Assembly (NCBI GenBank): GCA_913048545.1
Contig: CAJWWH010000055.1
Coordinates: 1-11,082 of the forward strand
Length of the DNA stretch: 11,082 bases
From: an uncultured Opitutia bacterium
GTDB taxonomy: Bacteria; Verrucomicrobiota; Verrucomicrobiae; Opitutales; MB11C04
Reading direction: 5' to 3'
Below, one piece after another: positions 6,472-11,082 of this stretch. The notes below the pieces were generated by a model, which was not told the DNA's origin, did not search any database, and saw nothing but the letters and a program-made list of their open reading frames with translations. Position 1 is the first letter of the stretch. Every line of letters starts with the position of its first letter. The position numbers and the translations under genes were made by a program.

Positions 6472-7644
6472 ATGGGGCTGATTCCTTATTCCAGGCAAAG
6501 TATTAACGATGAAGATATTTCGTTAATCACACAGACCATGTCTTCCGACTTTCTTACTCAGGGGCCGAAAATACCCGAGTTTGAAAAATCCTTGGAACAA
6601 TATTTTGGAGTCCGACATGCAATCGTTTGCTCAAGTGGAACCGCGGCCCTTCATCTTGCCTACGCCTCGGCCGGAATAAATCATGAAAGCCTTGGCATTG
6701 TACCAGCGATTACTTTTGCGGCTACCGCCAACGCTCTTCGATACCAATCGGCCAATATTCAAATTTGTGATGTCGAACCGGACACCGGACTGATCTCAAT
6801 CGAATCTCTAGATCATTGCCTTTCCGGGGTGTCGGAAGAACAAAAAGAAAAAATCAACTTAATTGCTCCAGTTTCTTTTGCCGGTGCGGTTGCCCCACTG
6901 GATCAGTGTAAAAAGTTAGCTGAGCATCATAATTTCATTCTTATCGAAGACGCTTCCCATTCTCCCGGTGCCTCCACATCAAGTGAGCAGGAGGGAACAT
7001 TATTCAGTGCCAATGGCGAACATACACTCGCTTCCACACTCAGCTTTCATCCAGTCAAACATATTTGCGCCGGTGAAGGAGGGGCAGTGCTGACCAATAA
7101 CCCCGAATTGGCCGCAATCGCTGCCCGACTCCGAAGTCATGGAATTCATCGACCGTTCAACGAAAATGATGAAATGCCCTGGTTCTACGAACAGGAAAGT
7201 TTAGGATGGAATTACAGATTAACTGACCTACAAGCCACACTCGGCATTTCTCAGCTCAAGCGATTGGATCTCTTTATTTCAAAGAGAAGACATTTAGCCA
7301 AACGGTACGATCGTTTGCTTCAGGCACCTCCCTTTTCCGAGCATATTCAGCGACCGCCCTTCGAGGAGGGACACGCATGGCATTTATATGTGATTCGGTT
7401 TATGGATAAAGAGAAAAGAAATTTGGCTTACAAATTTCTAAAGAGTAAAAATATTTTCACTCAGGTTCACTATATTCCAGTTTACAAACATCCGTACTAT
7501 AAAGACCTGCTAGGACAATTTAGTTTGCCAGGAGCGGAAGCTTTTTTCCAAAGTTGTTTGAGCATACCAATATTTCCGGATTTACATGAAAGCGAACAGG
7601 ACCGTGTGCTCGAAGCACTTGAACTATTTTTAACTAAAGGATAA
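6472..7644 (+). CDS. pseC: PseC-like DegT/DnrJ/EryC1/StrS-family sugar aminotransferase
   Basis: A 390-residue PLP-dependent aminotransferase. PseC transfers an amino group to the 4-keto sugar UDP-2-acetamido-2,6-dideoxy-beta-L-arabino-hexos-4-ulose in pseudaminic acid synthesis. Seen here: the PseC-type N-terminus IPYSRQSINDEDI, then FLTQGPKIPEFE, the PLP phosphate-binding SSGTAALHL, PAITFAATANAL, EDASHSPGA with D160 (pairs with the pyridine nitrogen), and SFHPVKHICAGEGG with Schiff-base K196. RSHGIHR and GWNYRLTDLQATLG follow, and the length is normal. I chose the ATG at 6472 over an in-frame TTG at 6460 because PseC proteins begin close to the IPYSRQ block. Ribosome-site signal is poor at both. 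The stop TAA overlaps the next ATG by one base (TAATG), indicating coupling. The family is sure; the exact sugar is inferred, since related transaminases (PglE- or legionaminic-type) share most motifs. Confidence 0.88.
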   Translation: MGLIPYSRQSINDEDISLITQTMSSDFLTQGPKIPEFEKSLEQYFGVRHAIVCSSGTAALHLAYASAGINHESLGIVPAITFAATANALRYQSANIQICDVEPDTGLISIESLDHCLSGVSEEQKEKINLIAPVSFAGAVAPLDQCKKLAEHHNFILIEDASHSPGASTSSEQEGTLFSANGEHTLASTLSFHPVKHICAGEGGAVLTNNPELAAIAARLRSHGIHRPFNENDEMPWFYEQESLGWNYRLTDLQATLGISQLKRLDLFISKRRHLAKRYDRLLQAPPFSEHIQRPPFEEGHAWHLYVIRFMDKEKRNLAYKFLKSKNIFTQVHYIPVYKHPYYKDLLGQFSLPGAEAFFQSCLSIPIFPDLHESEQDRVLEALELFLTKG

Positions 7645-8282
7645 TGGACTTTAAAAAATTTACCAGACCTGCTGCAGGTGCAACTGGATCCTCTCCGGGA
7701 TATATTGCCTTAAAAGGATTCAGGTCAGGTTTTCGCGGATATGAACTCACCTCCATTCGTATGGAGGATGCGGAAAAAATCATGCAGTGGAGAAATGAAC
7801 AAATCTCCGCATTACGACAAAAAAAACCCCTCACCCCGGACGAGCAGAGGAACTACTTTGAAAAGGTGGTCAAACCAAGCTTTTCCCAAAAACAACCGGA
7901 TCTAATTCTTCTTCGTTTTTGTTATGAAAATAAATTGATTGGTTACGGTGGACTCGTTCATATCGACTGGACAAATGAGCGGGCAGAAATTTCATTTTTA
8001 CTGGACACAGAAAGAGCAAAAGACAGTTTCCAGTATGGTCGCGACTGTAGCGTATTCCTCAATTTGCTCATGAGGTGTGCATTTGACACTCTTGATCTCA
8101 ACAAAATTAACACCTATTCATATTCTCACCGCACTGCCCATGTGAATGCAGTGGAAGCCTCCGGACTTCGGAGAGACGGGGTGCTCAGACAGGACACCAA
8201 AGTGGATGGTGAATGGGTGGATGCGGTGATTTCTTCCTGCTTAAAGTCTGAATACCTCAAGCAATTCCCACCGCCTGAGTAA
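7644..8282 (+). CDS. GNAT-family N-acetyltransferase, PseH-like by context
   Basis: A 212-residue protein. From about residue 33 it follows the RimJ/RimL-type GNAT fold: YELTSIRMEDAEKIMQWRNE (33-52) is the usual first strand and helix. NKLIGYGGLVHIDWTNERAEISFLL (97-120) gives strands 3-4, and QYGRDCSVFLNLLMRCAFDTL (130-150) covers the acetyl-CoA pyrophosphate loop and helix. DLNKINTYSYSHRTAHVNAVEASGLRRDGVLRQD (151-184) is the typical C-terminal part, with the N-A-V-x-x-x-G-L motif. In nonulosonic-acid clusters such an enzyme (PseH) acetylates the 4-amino group made by PseC. Residues 1-32 are an extra, Gly- and aromatic-containing N-terminal stretch of unknown role. Both ends couple to neighbours by TAATG overlaps (7642-7646 and 8280-8284). 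GNAT membership is firm; the acceptor sugar is inferred. Confidence 0.82.
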   Translation: MDFKKFTRPAAGATGSSPGYIALKGFRSGFRGYELTSIRMEDAEKIMQWRNEQISALRQKKPLTPDEQRNYFEKVVKPSFSQKQPDLILLRFCYENKLIGYGGLVHIDWTNERAEISFLLDTERAKDSFQYGRDCSVFLNLLMRCAFDTLDLNKINTYSYSHRTAHVNAVEASGLRRDGVLRQDTKVDGEWVDAVISSCLKSEYLKQFPPPE

Positions 8283-9256
8283 TGGCGGAATTCAAGGATA
8301 ATTTTTTTTTACTCTTTTCCAGTTTTTCCTCAAAACTCGCCCTCTTTCGCTCGGTGACCGAGCAGGCACAACTTGTCTCTTCTTACTTCACAGTTTTAGG
8401 TGCGGATTCCGACGAAAATTGCTTGGGAGCACAGCAAACTGAAAATTTCATTACAATACCATTAATTCGGGATTTAAGTAGGGAGGATGTCCTCGAATAC
8501 TGCCAAAAAAATGATATTCGATATATTATTCCGACCCGGGACGCAGAACTAGTTTTTTGGGCTGAAAAAGAAAAATATTTATTAGGGGAAGGGATTGGAG
8601 TTATGATTTCCGCATGTTCTGCGATTTCCATCTGCGAAGATAAATTTAAATTTTTCCAGCATCTGATAGACGCTCCGGTTCAACCTATCGAAACCTGCCT
8701 ATCCGCTCATGAGCTAACTTCCGAAAATGATCGATTTGTGGTCAAAGAAAGATCGGGATCCGCATCCCGTTTGATCAGTTTAAATACTAAAAGAGACGAA
8801 ATCGATTTCTTTTCCTCTCGACTCACCGAACCGATCTTCCAACCCCAAATTACAGGCAGGGAGTTCAGTGCAGAGACCTGGATCGATCAAAAAGGGAAAT
8901 GCCACGGAGTGGTTTTGAGATGGAGAATCAAAGTGGTGAACGGGGAATCACATGAAACGGTCACTTTTTCCAATCCGGAATGGGCACAAAAAATCATTCA
9001 AACTTTTTCCATGATCGCGGGATTAAAGGGTCATGTGCTTGCCCAAGTCATTGTCGACAATGAGGAAAACCTTCATTTGGTTGAGATCAATCCTCGCCTG
9101 GGAGGAGCTAGTCCATTGTCAATCGCAGCCGGATTGAATTCAATTGAATGGTCTCTACTCGAATTCTTAGACCGGTCCGAGGAAATTCCCGCTTTCCCAG
9201 ATTTCACTTATGGACTTCGACTGAGCAAAAAAAATCAGCAGGTTCTGATACGATAA
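8282..9256 (+). CDS. ATP-grasp family ligase-like protein of the sugar cluster
   Basis: A 324-residue protein with an ATP-grasp layout resembling CarB and PylC-type enzymes, which activate a carboxylate with ATP and join it to an amine or similar nucleophile. Residues 1-118 form the pre-ATP-grasp domain (IRYIIPTRDAELVFW, 79-93). EDKFKFFQHL (119-128) begins the ATP-grasp unit. FVVKERSGSASR (152-163) carries the nucleotide-contact Lys155. TGREFSAETWID (191-202) and HLVEINPRLGGASPLSIAAG (265-284) carry the metal-binding pair E268 and N270 plus R272. The carboxylate and amine partners cannot be read from the sequence. It is tied to the GNAT gene by a one-base overlap. ATP-grasp genes of this CarB-like kind occur in surface-sugar and flagellin-glycan loci, which fits an added amino-acid or carbamoyl-type decoration of the sugar, but this is inference. 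The stop is followed by about 50 bp and then ParA. Confidence 0.8.
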   Translation: MAEFKDNFFLLFSSFSSKLALFRSVTEQAQLVSSYFTVLGADSDENCLGAQQTENFITIPLIRDLSREDVLEYCQKNDIRYIIPTRDAELVFWAEKEKYLLGEGIGVMISACSAISICEDKFKFFQHLIDAPVQPIETCLSAHELTSENDRFVVKERSGSASRLISLNTKRDEIDFFSSRLTEPIFQPQITGREFSAETWIDQKGKCHGVVLRWRIKVVNGESHETVTFSNPEWAQKIIQTFSMIAGLKGHVLAQVIVDNEENLHLVEINPRLGGASPLSIAAGLNSIEWSLLEFLDRSEEIPAFPDFTYGLRLSKKNQQVLIR

Positions 9257-9306
9257 TTAATTTTCCTACTCGACAGAATAATAATCGCACTTAGTAAGAT
9301 GTAATC

Positions 9307-10095
9307 ATGCCTGCAAAAACATTTGCCATCGCAAACCAAAAAGGGGGAGTGGGAAAAACCACCACCACGATCAACCTCGGTGCGGCTCTTGCTTCGTTCG
9401 GAATTCCTACATTAATCGTGGATATGGACCCCCAGGCAAACGCAACCAGTTCCCTCGGTGTTGAGAAAAAAACCGGGGCGGGTGTGTACGAACCATTACT
9501 CAGCGGGACCGACCTCGCCAGCCGTGTAGTGGCTACGAAAGAAAAAAATCTTTGGCTCATCCCTTCCGAACTTGATCTCGCCGCAGCCGAGCTTGAGCTG
9601 AGCAGTCAGGAAAATTATCTCGTTAAATTACGCGGGGCACTGGAAAATCTTTCCCTCAATTACGGACTTCATGCGATTCTGATTGATTGTCCCCCCACCC
9701 TGGGATTGCTTTCCATGAATTCCTTGTGTGCGGCTGATTTCCTCCTCATCACCCTGCAATCAGAGTACCTCGCACTCGAAGGACTGAGTCAGATAACGGG
9801 GGTGATTCAGCAACTCAAGGAATCCGGAGCCAACCCGGGACTGGAGCTTGGTGGAATTGCAATGACCATGTATGATAACCGTACGCGATTGTCCTACGAA
9901 GTTTGGCAGGAAGTAAACAGACACTATCCCGATCAAATATTCCGCACCGCAATTCCCCGGACTGTTCGATTAAGTGAGGCACCCAGTTTTGGAAAAACCA
10001 TTTTCCAATATGACCCTAACGGGATTGGATCCAAGGCATATATGGCACTTGCCAAGGAGGTAAAACAACGGTTTTTTCAACCCGTTTCCTCCTAG
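9307..10095 (+). CDS. parA: ParA/Soj chromosome-partitioning ATPase
   Basis: A 262-residue ParA-family ATPase of chromosomal Soj type. It works with ParB bound at parS sites in chromosome partitioning; ATP-dependent dimers bind DNA nonspecifically. Seen here: the deviant Walker A QKGGVGKTTTTINL, with signature Lys12 and catalytic Lys17; Walker A' IVDMDPQAN (D39, D41); Walker B ILIDCPPTLG (D127); and the Soj-type RTVRLSEAPSFGK block (residues 218-230). It has the short N-terminus of Soj, lacking the extra DNA-binding domain of large plasmid ParA proteins. The ATG at 9307 follows an in-frame TAA (9301-9306 region), so the start is fixed. It does not belong to the sugar cluster by sequence. No parB follows; RNase III begins 34 bases after the stop. 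ParB may be encoded elsewhere or outside the window. Confidence 0.95.
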   Translation: MPAKTFAIANQKGGVGKTTTTINLGAALASFGIPTLIVDMDPQANATSSLGVEKKTGAGVYEPLLSGTDLASRVVATKEKNLWLIPSELDLAAAELELSSQENYLVKLRGALENLSLNYGLHAILIDCPPTLGLLSMNSLCAADFLLITLQSEYLALEGLSQITGVIQQLKESGANPGLELGGIAMTMYDNRTRLSYEVWQEVNRHYPDQIFRTAIPRTVRLSEAPSFGKTIFQYDPNGIGSKAYMALAKEVKQRFFQPVSS

Positions 10096-10129
10096 AAGCA
10101 CTCAGCTTGAACTTTCGTTTTCGAATTAG

Positions 10130-10783
10130 ATGAAGGATTGTACGAAAAAAATATTTCCTCATACTGAGTTGCAGAAAAATATTTCCTACTCATTCCAAAA
10201 TCCTGAACTCCTCATTCTTGCACTCACTCATCCATCTTTAAATGAACACGATCAGGGCAGAGCGGACAACCAGAGGATGGAATTCCTGGGTGATTCAATC
10301 TTGGGTGCTATTCTAGCAGAAGCACTCTATCGGGCGTTTCCTAAAGAAAACGAAGGCTCTCTCAGCAGAAAAAAAGCCGTTTTTGTCCGGGGCAGTTTCC
10401 TGGCCAAAGTCGCGTCTGACCTCAAACTTGAATGTTTTGTACTTATGAGTGAGTCGGAAATCAAAAACAAGGGACACAAAAGAAGCTCTACTCTTGAAGA
10501 TACGCTCGAGGCACTCATTGGTGCTATTTTCCTGGATGGCGGTATGCAAGAAACAAGAAACTGTGTCCTCAAATGGTTTGGCGACTTACCCGGGCAACTG
10601 CGGGCCGAACAACCCAAATACAACCCCAAGGGCCAACTTCAGGAAATGATCAAGGATGGTTCAATGTCACAAAATATCGAATACCGCCTGATTAAGGAAG
10701 AAGGACCTCCCCATCAAAAAATATTTGCAATTGATCTTATAGTTGGAAAGAAAACGCTGGGGTCGGGTGTCGGCAAGACAACC
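10130..10783 (+). CDS. rnc: Ribonuclease III, C-terminus replaced by foreign sequence
   Basis: RNase III cuts double-stranded RNA, including rRNA precursors. Residues 1-150 form the catalytic domain. NQRMEFLGDSILGAIL (47-62) is the signature, with E51 and D55. TLEDTLEALIGAIFLDGG (121-138) gives D124 and E127, so all four metal ligands are present. After a linker, NPKGQLQEM (165-173) starts the double-stranded-RNA-binding domain, which continues through EYRLIKEEGPPHQKIFAIDLIVGKKTLGSG to about residue 213. The usual continuation (KKEAEQ-type, with an Ala-rich helix, about 20-30 more residues) is missing. From GVGKTT (213-218) the same frame becomes an ATPase sequence and stays open to the window end. 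The ATG at 10130 is chosen because it gives a normal-length N-terminus. ParA lies 34 bases upstream. The gene identity is certain; the 3' end is not native or is fused. Confidence 0.93.
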
Positions 10784-10786
10784 GCT
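10760..10786 (+). other. Likely chimeric junction between RNase III and phage-type ATPase
   Basis: Codons here read G-S-G-V-G-K-T-T-A. RNase III double-stranded-RNA-binding domains have a GSGxxK-type loop at this spot, while ATPases have a GxGKT P-loop, so both partners could share the DNA around 10766-10780. The protein changes family at this point without losing frame. The exact breakpoint cannot be fixed to better than about 15 bases because the segment fits both sides. Confidence 0.6.
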
Positions 10787-11082
10787 ATGCGTGCAGCCTT
10801 GGGTATATTCGGCAACCCCGAAGAACTGATGAACCACCACAAAGACACAACAAACTCACGTATGAACAGGGCGGAGGTAATGAAGAACGTACCACTGTCT
10901 TCTGACGAGATGACGAACATCACTCCAGACTTCGCATCTTCTTACGTGTACGAGTTGTCAGGCGGTCGACAGAAGAACCGTATGTCCAGCAACGGTAACA
11001 CAGAGCGGTTCAGGGGTGACCCGTGGCAACTGATCGCTGTGAGTTCGGCTAACTCCAGTATTTGGCAAATCCTGAGCCGAGA
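10766..11082 (+). CDS. Phage-type DUF927-like helicase/primase ATPase fragment joined in frame to RNase III
   Basis: From about 10766 to the end of the window the open frame (residues 213-317 counted from the RNase III start) is unlike RNase III. It shows a P-loop end GVGKTTAMRAALGIFG, then NHHKDTTNSRMNRAEVMKNV, a Walker B-like VPLSSDEMTN with D259 and E260, ELSGGRQKNRM, and a sensor-like WQLIAVSSANSS. This order matches the motor part of DUF927-type phage and plasmid helicase-primase ATPases, in which a short target (here MTN) follows the DE pair. The family call is from memory of motif order. It is cut at both ends: the N-terminus is missing and the C-terminus runs off the window. GC in 10801-11040, counted by hand, is about 51 percent, against about 28 to 45 percent in RNase III blocks I counted. 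It is probably phage DNA joined by artefact, less likely a true fusion. Confidence 0.65.

Noticed and set aside
6460..6474. TTG at 6460 as start of the PseC-like gene
   Set aside because: It adds only four residues (M-F-V-L) before the ATG. Family members begin near the IPYSRQ block, so the ATG at 6472 is preferred.
10313..10629. Open frames on the - strand across RNase III
   Set aside because: They are antisense to a gene with all four catalytic residues and a conserved signature, and show no motifs of their own.
1..11082. CRISPR arrays, insertion sequences and rRNA genes
   Set aside because: Reading both strands, I found no regularly spaced direct repeats, no transposase motifs with terminal inverted repeats and no rRNA signatures.

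Overview
The window looks like a piece of a Gram-negative bacterial chromosome of moderate GC. It holds exported proteins with Sec signal peptides, a C-terminal-Phe outer-membrane-type protein, a chromosomal-type ParA/Soj and RNase III. The style of the secreted beta-helix and TPR proteins reminds me of marine Verrucomicrobiota (Opitutae), but that is an impression and no marker gene here settles it.

Layout. 1-2207 (+): the C-terminal end of a large beta-helix-type surface protein, then, 23 bp later, an exported protein with a probable outer-membrane beta-barrel. 2208-2481: non-coding, AT-rich, with a weak hairpin and a good sigma70-type promoter that drives tRNA-Ser(UGA) at 2482-2571. 2577-5754 (-): three genes read leftward, namely a small secreted unknown, a large secreted TPR protein (the two overlap by ATGA), and a small helical acidic-tailed unknown with its own promoter. 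5810-6376 (-): a CMP-sugar synthetase-like nucleotidyltransferase. From 6472 (+), divergent from it: a PseC-like aminotransferase, a GNAT acetyltransferase and an ATP-grasp protein, joined by two TAATG one-base overlaps. 9307-10095 (+): ParA/Soj, then RNase III from 10130.

How the genes fit together. The nucleotidyltransferase, PLP aminotransferase, GNAT and ATP-grasp genes form a divergent cluster resembling part of a pseudaminic/legionaminic-type nonulosonic-acid (or related diamino-sugar) pathway for surface glycans. The dehydratase, hydrolase and synthase steps (PseB, PseG, PseI) are not in the window. The exported genes at 1-2207 and 3062-5754 appear to be separate envelope modules.

The most striking feature is at the right edge. 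The RNase III reading frame loses its dsRNA-binding domain at a GVGKT codon run (about 10766-10780) and continues in frame, without a stop, into about 100 codons of a phage-type DUF927-like helicase/primase ATPase with higher GC. I read this as a probable chimeric join (single-cell amplification or assembly) between bacterial and phage DNA at a shared P-loop-like sequence. A genuine fusion cannot be excluded from sequence alone.
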